From Streptomyces sp. ALI-76-A (lineage in GTDB: Bacteria > Actinomycetota > Actinomycetes > Streptomycetales > Streptomycetaceae): a stretch of 64,000 nucleotides of DNA. The stretch lies in NCBI RefSeq assembly GCF_030287445.1, contig NZ_JASVWB010000002.1, positions 2,542,001 to 2,606,000 on the forward strand, given 5' to 3'. Shown piece by piece: positions 40,981 through 48,458 of this stretch (position 1 is its first letter; every line of letters starts with the position of its first letter). Both the position numbers and the translations under genes were made by a program. Under the pieces are notes generated by a model. That model did no database searches. It worked only from the letters and a program-made list of their open reading frames with translations, and was not told where the DNA came from.

Positions 40981-41409
40981 TCAGCGGTCAGGCGTCCGCG
41001 CGTAGACGCTCTCCGCCCAGCTCGCGATCTGGTCGTCCGCCAGGTGCCGGACAAGGTCGGCTTCGCTGATCATGCCGACCAGGCGCTTGTTCTCGATGAC
41101 GGGAAGCCTGCGGATCTGGTGATCCTGCATCTCGTGAAGCACCTCGCTGACGTCGGCGTCCGCGTCGATCCAGCGCGGGGTGCCCTGGGCCATCTCGCCC
41201 GCGGTGACCTCGGCCGGGTCATGGCCCCTGGCGACACAGCCGACGACGATGTCGCGGTCGGTGAGAATGCCGCAGAGCCGTTCGTTCTCGTCGCTGATGG
41301 GCAGGGCGCCGACGCCGAGGTCGCGCATCAGCTGGGCGGCCCGGTCCAGCGTCTCGCGGGCGGGGATCCACTGGACGCCACGGTGCATGATGTCTCCGGC
41401 GGTGGTCAT
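40981..41409 (-). CDS. Tandem CBS domain protein
   Basis: A 142-residue protein that is nothing but a CBS pair: TAGDIMHRGVQWIPARETLDRAAQLMRD (first, 3-30) with LCGILTDRDIV, and GTPRWIDADADVSEVLHEMQDHQIRRLPVIENKRLVGMISEADL (second, 76-119). Such modules bind AMP/ATP/SAM and regulate partners or sense energy or ions. Many Streptomyces have dozens of these. Convergence with corA may be coincidence. Confidence 0.92.
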   Translation of the reverse strand: MTTAGDIMHRGVQWIPARETLDRAAQLMRDLGVGALPISDENERLCGILTDRDIVVGCVARGHDPAEVTAGEMAQGTPRWIDADADVSEVLHEMQDHQIRRLPVIENKRLVGMISEADLVRHLADDQIASWAESVYARTPDR

Positions 41410-41471
41410 GGAGTACCTCCCGGTGCCGGGCGGCCGGCGCGGAGCGGGGTGTCACCGCAAGTCCCGGCGCC

Positions 41472-41960
41472 CTACATTCTCGCGGCGCCGCCGGGCGCCC
41501 GCACCCGGAGGGGGCTCCCGTCGCGGGCTCGGGACCGCCTACCCGGTCGCAGGCTCGGGCCACGGCCTCCGACCGCGAAGCCCACGATCTTCCGCGGGAC
41601 AACCCGGATGATGAGGCGGACCTCGTCGTCCTTCTCACCGGGCGGGTCGATGCCGAGGTACTTGTGCGAGAGCTCGTACGGGAGCCGCTTGTCCTCGTCC
41701 GGGAGGATCTCGGCGGTGCCGCGGATCTCCACCGAGGTGCAGGGGGCGGCGAGGTCGAAGACCGACCGGCTGACACGGGGGTCGCGGCGGAGGTTGCGCA
41801 CCTTCTGGCGTCGGGCGGTGGAGCTGAAGAGCACGGTGTCGTCCTCGCGCTTGATCCAGACCACCGAGCGGTACGCCGTCAGGGCCGAGGGTGGCGACGC
41901 CGGCGAAGTTCCGGCCGTCGAGAAGGGCGCGGACCGAGTGGTCGAAGGAGACGGGATCAC
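41472..41960 (-). pseudogene. Frameshifted pyridoxamine-5'-phosphate oxidase-like (F420/flavin) gene
   Basis: The N-terminal part from GTG 41960 reads IPSPSFDHSVRALLDGRNFA then GVATLGPDG. The rest (RSVVWIKREDDTVLFSSTAR, VRNLRRDPRVSRSVFDLA, LSHKYLGIDPPGE, RVVPRKIVGFAVG) lies in a different frame, so a one-base gain or two-base loss falls near 41866-41877. Apart from that the split-barrel PPOX fold is complete, followed by an Arg/Gly-rich tail. It may be a recent inactivation or a sequence error; intact homologues reduce small molecules with flavin or F420. Confidence 0.8.
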
Positions 41961-42001
41961 AAAATGGGGATTCTGTCGATCAGCTGGAAACGGGGGTCGG
42001 A

Positions 42002-42634
42002 TCAGCCGTTCCAGGCCGGGTGACGTGGGTCGTCGGCGCGTACCAGGACATCGGCGGTGCCGGCCGGGTCGGTCTCGTTCTCGTAGCGCTCGAAGGCGGG
42101 CAGCGTCCAGTGCTCGGACTCGGGGGTGCGGCGGCGCAGGGCGCCGGGTGACAGGAGGACATGGACGGTCAGGTCGAAGGGGAACCAGTGGCGCAACAGG
42201 AGGGGACCATGCAGCAACAGAACACCACCGGGGGCAAGTCGGACGTAGGGGTTGCGGGTTGCGCGGTCGGTGGCCGGGTCCCACAGGTCGGGCAGGACAC
42301 GTCCGTCGCCGCCGGGTTCGAGCGGGCCGAAGACCTCGCGCCACAGGGCGCCGGTGTCGAACCAGCCGTCGTAGTACGCCTCCACGTCGTGGTGGCCGTA
42401 CTCCAGGCGCAGGGAAGCTGGGCGCAGGAACCCGTGCGTACCGACGACGAGAGAGGAACGACCGCGTACCCGCAGTGCTTCCGCCACCCGCTCGGCCAGG
42501 TCGCCGGGGTGAGCAGCCGGGGCGCCGTCGAGGGCGATGCGGGGCCACGGGCTGCCGTCGGCCGGTTCCAGGTCGAGTACACGTTCGGCCAGGAGGTCGC
42601 CGAGCCGGTCCCAGGTGATCGCTTCGAGTCGCAC
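42002..42634 (-). CDS. Uridine kinase-like protein lacking the P-loop
   Basis: A 210-residue protein resembling actinobacterial uridine kinase-like proteins (FLRPASLRLEYGHHDVEAYYDGWFD, about 68-92, and LLLHGPLLLRHWFPFDLTVHVLLSPG). Where a Walker A GxxGSGKT should be it reads ALDGAPAAHPGDLAERVAEAL, without the lysine. It may bind a nucleotide without phosphorylating it, or be a non-catalytic relative. The reading frame is complete with good codon bias. It sits inside a cluster of decayed genes. Confidence 0.78.
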   Translation of the reverse strand: MRLEAITWDRLGDLLAERVLDLEPADGSPWPRIALDGAPAAHPGDLAERVAEALRVRGRSSLVVGTHGFLRPASLRLEYGHHDVEAYYDGWFDTGALWREVFGPLEPGGDGRVLPDLWDPATDRATRNPYVRLAPGGVLLLHGPLLLRHWFPFDLTVHVLLSPGALRRRTPESEHWTLPAFERYENETDPAGTADVLVRADDPRHPAWNG

Positions 42635-42659
42635 CCGGCCATGATGCGTCAGGGCGCGA

Positions 42660-42903
42660 TCAGGATGCGCTTCGTTCGTGGGCTCGGCGGGCGGCGAGCA
42701 GGTGCGGGAGATGGGTCCGGCTCCAGATCCGGGCGGCGTCGAGGAGGGGGATCAGGGTGCGGCCGAGAGGGGTGAGGGCGTATTCGACGCGGGGCGGGTT
42801 CTCGTCGTACGCGGTGCGGGTGAGCAGGCCGTCGCGTTCCATCGCGCGCAGGGTCTCGCTGAGGACCTTGGGGGTGACCGCCCTGAGCTCCGGCGCCGGG
42901 CGC
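42660..42903 (-). pseudogene. HxlR family regulator, 5'-truncated
   Basis: The C-terminal 80 residues of an HxlR winged-helix regulator are intact: VTPKVLSETLRAMERDGLLT with the wing YDENPPRVEYALTPLGRTLI and a normal stop. Upstream of about 42903 the similarity ends abruptly and the sequence runs into a DUF2293 gene in the opposite direction. About 35 N-terminal residues, with the first helices, the start codon and the promoter, are gone. Confidence 0.8.
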
Positions 42904-43250
42904 GGGACGCGGCACGGCGGGCGGCACAGGACGTGCGGTTCGCGGACGCGTTCGCGGCGGAGATTCGGCGGCTGTTTCCGGGATGCCCGGAGCAGCGGGC
43001 GCGGGAGGTCGCCGCGCATGCCTCGGTACGGGGCAGTGGGCGGGTGGGGCGGAGTGCGGCGGGGCGGGCGCTGTCCGAGGGGGCGGTGATCTCGGCGGTC
43101 GTGGCGTCCGTGCGGCACGTGGACACGCCGTACGACCAGTTGTTGATGAGCGGGGTGGCGAGGTCCGAGGCCCGGCGGCGGATCACGGGGGTGGTGGAGA
43201 CGGTGCTCAGGGACTGGCGGGGAGAGGGGGTGGAGGCGGAGGCCGGGTGA
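42903..43250 (+). pseudogene. DUF2293 family gene, 5'-truncated
   Basis: The C-terminal part of a DUF2293 protein: DVRFADAFAAEIRRLFPGCP, EVAAHASVRGSGRVGRSAAG and VDTPYDQLLMSGVARSEARR, ending in a normal TGA. The N-terminal part is missing at the same point where the divergent HxlR gene is cut, so one deletion removed both 5' ends. An upstream frame stays open by chance through the HxlR antisense. Confidence 0.78.
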
Positions 43251-43335
43251 GCGCGGGAGGGGGTGGGACCGGCGAGCGCGTTCCCTGGTGGAGGCGGGGT
43301 CCGGGCCGCGACCAGACAGGCGCCGGGACGCCGCC

Positions 43336-43431
43336 CTGGTCCCCGTACTGTCCTTGCCGCCCCGGCCCTGGTCCCCGTACTGTCCTTGCCGCCCCGGCCC
43401 TGGTCCCCGTACTGTCCTTGCCGCCCCGGCC
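43336..43431 (+). repeat. Three exact 32-base tandem repeats
   Basis: The unit starts CTGGTCCCCGTACTGTCCTT and ends GCCGCCCCGGCC; copies begin at 43336, 43368 and 43400 and are identical. They lie in the 300-base gap between the DUF2293 relic and the DUF1772 gene, which holds no other feature apart from the leader of the latter. Confidence 0.95.
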
Positions 43432-43553
43432 TTGGACTCTCGCGTATGTGCCCGCGTGGATCAGGCATGTTCGGGGCGTCCGTACGGGGATTCACTGGGG
43501 GTGACGGTGGGTGCCGGGCAGGGGTTCGGCCGGACCAGGAAGTGGGTGTCGGC

Positions 43554-44033
43554 GTGATCGACGGACCGTACTTCGTACTGACGCTGGTGGGTGTACTGGG
43601 GACCGGACTGGTCGCCGGGGTGTTCTGCGGGTTCTCGACGTTCGTGATGCGGGGGCTCGCCGCGTTGCCGCCCTCCCGGGGTGTCGCCGCGATGCAGGCG
43701 ATCAACGTGACCGCGGTACGGCCGGCGTTCATGCTCGTGTTCACCGGATCGGCCGTGGTGTGCGTGGTGATCGCGGTGGTGACGTTCGTGCTGTGGCCGG
43801 ACGAGGGGACGGCCGAGTTGCTGGTCGGCAGCGGGCTGTACCTGTTCGGCGTGTTCGGGCTGACCGTGGTGGCGAACGTGCCGCGCAACAACGCGCTGGC
43901 CAGGATGGAACCGGACACTCCCGAGGCGGCCGCGTACTGGCCGACGTATGTGCGCGAGTGGACGATGTGGAACCACGTCCGCACCATCGCCTCGGCCGCC
44001 GCGGCGGTGTTCTACGTGCTCGCCCTCACCTGA
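43554..44033 (+). CDS. DUF1772 (anthrone-oxygenase-like) integral membrane protein
   Basis: A 159-residue protein with four membrane helices (FVLTLVGVLGTGLVAGVFCGF, FMLVFTGSAVVCVVIAVVTF, LYLFGVFGLTVVANVP, TIASAAAAVFYVLAL) and the family motif NVPRNNALARM and WTMWNHVRT. DUF1772 includes anthrone oxygenases of polyketide pathways and many proteins of unknown role; no polyketide genes are nearby. GTG 43554 begins VIDGPYFVLT; the exact start is uncertain. Confidence 0.82.
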   Translation: MIDGPYFVLTLVGVLGTGLVAGVFCGFSTFVMRGLAALPPSRGVAAMQAINVTAVRPAFMLVFTGSAVVCVVIAVVTFVLWPDEGTAELLVGSGLYLFGVFGLTVVANVPRNNALARMEPDTPEAAAYWPTYVREWTMWNHVRTIASAAAAVFYVLALT

Positions 44034-44402
44034 GCGCATCGGTACTCCCGGCAGCCGAAGCGTGGTCGTGGGCGCTGTCGGGAACGCGGTCGCAAGCACC
44101 GTCGCATGCGGGGTCGCAAGCACGGTCGGACGCTCTGCGCGGGTGGCCGAGGGGACGTATCGTGGCCGGAAGCAGTACCGGAAACCATCCGTACGAAGCT
44201 CCGGAGCCGTACCGGGCGAAGTACCGGACGCAATGCCCCAAGTACCAGAAGCAATGCTGGACCAAGTACCGGAAGCAGTGCCGGTCCAAGTACCGGAAGC
44301 AGTGCCGGTCCAAGTACCGGAAGCAGTGCCGGAAGAGTGCCGCCCGATGACGCACGGCCACGTCGGACGCGCGAGCGTCATGCGCAAGCAAGGAACACGC
44401 CC
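44034..44402 (+). repeat. Intergenic region with a 24-base tandem repeat before gltD
   Basis: Unit AAGTACCGGAAGCAGTGCCG plus GTCC: copies begin at 44240, 44264, 44288 and 44312, with a shortened 21-base copy at 44219. In the gltD frame it is open and encodes GPSTGSSA repeats with no stop between 44106 and the gltD ATG. Another direct repeat family (GTCGCAAGCAC) lies near 44090-44125. No separate gene is supported. Confidence 0.85.
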
Positions 44403-45890
44403 ATGGCCGACCCCAAGGGATTCATGACCACGCCCCGCCAGGACTGGCCGCGCCGGCCGGTCGAGGAGCGGGTGCGGGACTGGGACGAGGTGTACGTCCC
44501 CGGGGCGCTGCTGCCCATCATCGACAAGCAGGCCGACCGCTGCATGGACTGCGGCATCCCCTTCTGCCACGACGCCTGTCCGCTCGGCAATCTCATCCCC
44601 GAGTGGAACGACCTGGTCGCCCGCGACGACTGGCGGGTGGCCGCCGATCGACTGCACGCCACGAACAACTTCCCAGAGTTCACTGGGCGGTTGTGCCCGG
44701 CGCCGTGCGAGGCGGGGTGTGTGCTGGCCATCAACCAGCCCGCGGTCACCATCAAGAACGTCGAGGTCTCCATCGCCGACCGGGCCTGGGAGCTCGGGTT
44801 CGCGCCGCCGAGTCCGCCCGACCGGCTGTCCGGGCGGACGGTCGCGGTGATCGGCTCGGGACCCACCGGCCTCGCCGCGGCACAGCAGCTGACCCGGGCG
44901 GGACACACGGTGGTCGTGTACGAGAAGGACGACCGGCTCGGCGGACTGATGCGGTACGGCATCCCCGAGTTCAAGATGGAGAAGCACCATCTGGACCGGC
45001 GGATCGAGCAGTTGCGGGCCGAGGGCACGAAGTTCCGTACGTCGACGGCGATCGGGCGGGACATCGGCGCCCCGGAGCTGCGTGCGCGTCATGACGCCGT
45101 GGTGATCGCCACCGGGGCGACGGCGTGGCGGGAACTGGACGTGCCCGGGCGCGAGTTGACCGGTGTCCAGCAGGCGATGGAGTACCTGCCGCTGGCCAAC
45201 CGGGTACGTGAGGGAGACCTGGAGGTCTCGCCGATGTCCGCCGCCGGGAAGCATGTCGTCATCGTCGGCGGCGGTGACACGGGAGCCGACTGCCTGGGTA
45301 CGGCGGTGCGGGAAGGGGCAGCGTCCGTGACCCAGTTGGACATCTACACGCAGCCCGGCACCGAGCGGGACGAGGACGCCGAGCCGTGGCCGACGTACCC
45401 GAGGGTCTACCGGCTGTCGGCCGCGCACGAGGAGGCCCGTGACCTGCGGACGGCACCGGCGGCGACCGCGGACGCGCGGCTGTTCGCGGCGTCCACCCTC
45501 CGGTTCACCGGCGACGCCGACGGGCATGTGCGGTCCCTGCACCTGGTCGAGGTGGACGCCCGGCGGCGGCCGGTGCCGGACAGCGGGCGCCGCCTGCCCG
45601 CCGACCTGGTGCTGCTCGCGCTCGGCTTCTCGGGGCCGGACAAGGAGGACGGTCTGGTGGACCAGCTGGGCCTGGAGCTGGATCCGCGCGGGACGATCAC
45701 GCGGGACGCGGACTTCGCCACGAACGTCCCCGGTGTGTTCGCCGCGGGGGACGCTGCCCGGGGGCAGTCGTTGATCGTGTGGGCGATCGCGGAGGGGCGG
45801 GCGGTGGCGGCGGCCGTCGACCGCCATCTGACGGGGAGTTCACGGCTGCCGGCGCCGATCGGACCGTACGACCGCCCCATGGCCGTATAA
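44403..45890 (+). CDS. gltD: GltD-like NADPH:ferredoxin/glutamate synthase small-subunit oxidoreductase
   Basis: A 495-residue FAD- and NADPH-binding iron-sulfur protein of the GltD family. It has the N-terminal 4Fe-4S cysteine cluster (RCMDCGIPFCHDACPLGN, about 39-56, and CPAPCEAGC), the FAD motif VIGSGPTGLAAAQQL (about 149) and the NADPH motif IVGGGDTGADCLG (about 285), and ends with the GDAARGQSLIVWAIAEG FAD block. In glutamate synthase this subunit feeds electrons to GltB; no gltB is adjacent, so it may serve another partner or a distant one. ATG 44403 follows AAGCAAGGAAC. Confidence 0.92.
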   Translation: MADPKGFMTTPRQDWPRRPVEERVRDWDEVYVPGALLPIIDKQADRCMDCGIPFCHDACPLGNLIPEWNDLVARDDWRVAADRLHATNNFPEFTGRLCPAPCEAGCVLAINQPAVTIKNVEVSIADRAWELGFAPPSPPDRLSGRTVAVIGSGPTGLAAAQQLTRAGHTVVVYEKDDRLGGLMRYGIPEFKMEKHHLDRRIEQLRAEGTKFRTSTAIGRDIGAPELRARHDAVVIATGATAWRELDVPGRELTGVQQAMEYLPLANRVREGDLEVSPMSAAGKHVVIVGGGDTGADCLGTAVREGAASVTQLDIYTQPGTERDEDAEPWPTYPRVYRLSAAHEEARDLRTAPAATADARLFAASTLRFTGDADGHVRSLHLVEVDARRRPVPDSGRRLPADLVLLALGFSGPDKEDGLVDQLGLELDPRGTITRDADFATNVPGVFAAGDAARGQSLIVWAIAEGRAVAAAVDRHLTGSSRLPAPIGPYDRPMAV

Positions 45891-46205
45891 CCCCGTGGCT
45901 CCACCAGAGCCGACGCCGGAGATGCCACCGGAGCCGACGCCTGGGGTGCCGCCGCAGGCGGGCCCACGCGCGGCGCGCCCGCCGGCCACCGCGAGGTCCG
46001 GGCTGAACCTCGTAAGCCTGCTGGTCCACGACCGGCCCAGGCCACCACGGTGCCGGCGGCGTACCTCGCGCCGACCGGACTGCCACCACCACCACCGCTG
46101 CCGATGACGATGACGGTGCCAACGGCGATGGCGATGGCGATGGTCAGCCAACTGGTCGGCCTACCGCCGCGTGTGTGGTCGTGGGAGCGAGCCGGACCGT
46201 CACGG
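45891..46205. other. Intergenic region with a possible decayed membrane protein gene (minus strand)
   Basis: On the minus strand a short hydrophobic segment (SWLTIAIAIAVGTVIVIG) with good codon bias is followed by a Gly-rich run. After about 46040 the coding look jumps to other frames (VVDQQAYEVQPG, then GGTPGVGSGGISGVGSGG). This would fit a frameshifted small membrane protein, but nothing identifies a family. Otherwise I see nothing here. Confidence 0.25.
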
Positions 46206-47018
46206 TCACGGCTTGCGTGCCACCGCCCCGTAACCGGGAATGACCCCGTCGTCCTGGCCCGGGACCGGGTCACCCAGCTCGGGATGCCACAACTGCGGTA
46301 CCTCGACGCCGGGTTCGACGAGGTCCAGGCCGTCGAAGAAGCGGGTGAACTCCTCGCGGGAGCGGAGTGCCAGGGTGACGCCGGCCGCCTTCAGCTTCTC
46401 GGTGGCCGCCTTCGACTCCTCGGGCGTGAAGTCGGCCGTCGCGTGGCTGATCACCAGGTAGCTGCCGGAGGGGAGTTCGGCGAGCAGCCGGCGGACGAGT
46501 TCGTGCGCGCCGTCCTCGTCGGAGACGAAGTGCAGCAGCGCGATCAGCGAGAGGGCGACCGGCCGGCCGAAGTCCAGGATCTTCCGGGCGCCTTCGAGGA
46601 TGGCGTCCGGGTCCCGTACGTCGGCCTCCAGGTACTCGGTCACGCCGTCGTCCGTGCCGCGCAGCAGGGCGGCCGCGTGGGCGAGCACGATCGGGTCGTT
46701 GTCGCAGTACACGACCCGCGCGTCGGGGGCGGCCCGCTGGGCGACCTGGTGGAGGTTCGGTTCGGTCGGGATGCCGGTGCCGATGTCCAGGAACTGGCGT
46801 ACGCCGTGCTCGGCGAGCCAGCGCGTGGCCCGGTGCATGAAGGCGCGGTTGACCCGCGCCATCACCGGCACCCGCGGGTCCAGGGCGAGCATCTGCCGGC
46901 CCATGGCCTCGTCGACGGGGTAGTTGTCCTTGCCGCCCAGGTACCAGTCGTACATCCGCGCGGGATGCGGCTTGCTGGTGTCGATGTCGACGGCACCGCG
47001 AGGGTCCTGCCCGGTCAT
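46206..47018 (-). CDS. SAM-dependent methyltransferase, Methyltransf_19 (DUF574) family
   Basis: A 270-residue member of an actinomycete-specific methyltransferase family that is greatly expanded in Streptomyces. Hallmarks: DTSKPHPARMYDWYLGGKDNYPVD (about 12-35), FLDIGTGIPTEPNLHQVAQ (SAM motif, about 77-95), VVYCDNDPIVLAHA and the PVALSLIALLHFV segment. The substrate is unknown. ATG 47018 follows ACGGAG seven bases upstream and is preferred to a TTG at 47039. The gene follows the DUF397 gene after 77 bases on the same strand. Confidence 0.9.
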   Translation of the reverse strand: MTGQDPRGAVDIDTSKPHPARMYDWYLGGKDNYPVDEAMGRQMLALDPRVPVMARVNRAFMHRATRWLAEHGVRQFLDIGTGIPTEPNLHQVAQRAAPDARVVYCDNDPIVLAHAAALLRGTDDGVTEYLEADVRDPDAILEGARKILDFGRPVALSLIALLHFVSDEDGAHELVRRLLAELPSGSYLVISHATADFTPEESKAATEKLKAAGVTLALRSREEFTRFFDGLDLVEPGVEVPQLWHPELGDPVPGQDDGVIPGYGAVARKP

Positions 47019-47095
47019 GAGGCGCTCCGTAAGACGCAAGGGGTGGTCAATTCAGTACCAAGTTAAGGAAGTCGAGCGGGAGAAAGGCAATCGGT

Positions 47096-47350
47096 TCAGG
47101 AAAGCAGGAAGTCGGCCTCCCCCGCCTTGGCGCCCTCGATGAAGGCGGTCATCTCGTCGGTCGTGTAGATCAGCGCGGGCCCGTCCGGGTCGGTGGACTG
47201 GCGGACGGCGATCCTGCCGTCGGCCAGTTTCATGGCCTCCAGGCAGTTGCCGCCGTTGCCGCCGCTCCACGGCTTGTGCCAGCCCTCACTGCCCAAGTCC
47301 CGCGCGGGCATGCCGTTGTAGACGCGTAGGCGCGGCTTGATGCGATCCAT
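47096..47350 (-). CDS. DUF397 family small protein
   Basis: An 84-residue protein with the DUF397 core (EGWHKPWSGGNGGNCLEAMKLADGRIAVRQSTDPDGPALIYTTDE cluster, about 22-66). DUF397 proteins accompany WhiJ/BldB-type helix-turn-helix regulators and behave like the cognate small antagonist or toxin-antitoxin-like partner. Its ATG directly follows the stop of the HTH gene (TGAATG), so they are translated together. Confidence 0.92.
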   Translation of the reverse strand: MDRIKPRLRVYNGMPARDLGSEGWHKPWSGGNGGNCLEAMKLADGRIAVRQSTDPDGPALIYTTDEMTAFIEGAKAGEADFLLS

Positions 47351-48211
47351 TCACAGCTCCTTGCGGAGATCCCGGAGGATCTCCTTCGTGCGATGTGCCG
47401 TAGCGGCCTGCGCCGCCATGCGGTCCATGACCTCGAGGTGGGTCGCCACCTCGGTGCGCGCGTCCAGATAGACGGCGCCGGTCAGGTACTCGCTGTAGAC
47501 CATGTCCGGGAGTTCCGGCACGGCGAATCGGAAGAGCACGAAGGGCCCGTACGTGCCCGGGTGCGGCCCGTTCTCGAACGGGGCGACCTGGAGGGTGACG
47601 TTGGGCAGCTCCGTGGCGTCGAGCAGTTTGTCGATCTGCGTGCGCATCACCTCCGGGCCGCCGACGGGGCGGCGCAGCACGGTCTCGTCCATCACGACCC
47701 ACAGCCGGGGCGCTTCCTGACGGGTGAGCAGTTCCTGGCGTTGCATGCGCAGGTCGACATGGCGCTCGATCTCGTCGGGGCTCGTCTGCCCGATGGCACC
47801 CGAACGCAGGACACCACGCGCGTAGTCCTCGGTCTGCAGCAGCCCGGGGACGAAGTGCGGCTCGTACTGCCGGATGAGGGCGGCGGCCCCCTCCAGGCTG
47901 ACGTGCATCGAGAACCAGCCGGGCAGCACGTCGTGGAACCGCTGCCACCAGCCGGGCCTGTTGGCCTCCTCGGCCAACTGGACGAACGCCTCGGCCTCCT
48001 GGTCGGAGATGCCGTAGGCCTTCAGCAGGAGCTGGAGGTACGGGATCTTCAGCGAGACCTCGGCCATCTCCATACGACGGACTGTGGCGGGGGCCACACG
48101 GAGGATACGGGCGGCCTCCTCGCGCTTGAGCCCCGCGCGCTCCCGCAGGTCCAGCAGGCGCCGGCCGAGGACGACCTGTCCGACCGTCGGCGCGGACCGC
48201 GGTTCGCTCAC
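47351..48211 (-). CDS. WhiJ-like helix-turn-helix regulator with DUF5753 domain
   Basis: A 286-residue XRE-family regulator. The HTH is at about 12-65 (LGRRLLDLRERAGLKREEAARIL, APATVRRMEMAEV). The DUF5753 domain is at about 100-275 (LEGAAALIRQYEPHFVPGLLQTEDYARGVL, VLRRPVGGPEVMRTQIDKLL, YSEYLTGAVYLD). It is paired with DUF397 and faces a divergent ATPase gene, the composition of whiJ/abaA-like developmental loci in Streptomyces. GTG 48211 is preceded by GGAGGTGGAGG. It probably binds the palindrome at 48428. Confidence 0.93.
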   Translation of the reverse strand: MSEPRSAPTVGQVVLGRRLLDLRERAGLKREEAARILRVAPATVRRMEMAEVSLKIPYLQLLLKAYGISDQEAEAFVQLAEEANRPGWWQRFHDVLPGWFSMHVSLEGAAALIRQYEPHFVPGLLQTEDYARGVLRSGAIGQTSPDEIERHVDLRMQRQELLTRQEAPRLWVVMDETVLRRPVGGPEVMRTQIDKLLDATELPNVTLQVAPFENGPHPGTYGPFVLFRFAVPELPDMVYSEYLTGAVYLDARTEVATHLEVMDRMAAQAATAHRTKEILRDLRKEL

Positions 48212-48406
48212 CCTCCACCTCCACAAAGTCCCTGCTCGGACGGCCGCGAGGGGATCGGGGCCGGGTCCCGGAATGCATGCTGACAGCCCTGCGGCGCCAT
48301 TCGAAGACCCATTCGAAGATCGGTACGGATCTCCGGTGATCCCAACTGGCGCCGCTCTCAGTGCTGTTGCGAGCAGTGTGCCACGGCCCTTCACCGCGTC
48401 ACACAG

Positions 48407-48442
48407 CACTCTGCATTTTTCAGAGTGACACTTGCCAAGTGT
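48407..48442. promoter_or_regulatory. Divergent control region: hairpin and operator-like palindrome
   Basis: CACTCTG and CAGAGTG (48407-48413, 48421-48427) flank seven bases. Immediately next is ACACTTG-C-CAAGTGT (48428-48442), a perfect 7-base inverted repeat. The latter lies 17 bases before the ATPase start and is the best candidate operator for the WhiJ-like regulator transcribed the other way. Confidence 0.65.
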
Positions 48443-48458
48443 TCACGGCGGGGCGATA

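Noticed and set aside
43336..43431. CRISPR-like repeats
   Set aside because: Three identical contiguous copies with no spacers.
45407..46273. Minus-strand frame with a hydrophobic start next to gltD
   Set aside because: Most of it is antisense to gltD; only the first 60 codons look coding, so it is described as a possible relic and not called as a gene.
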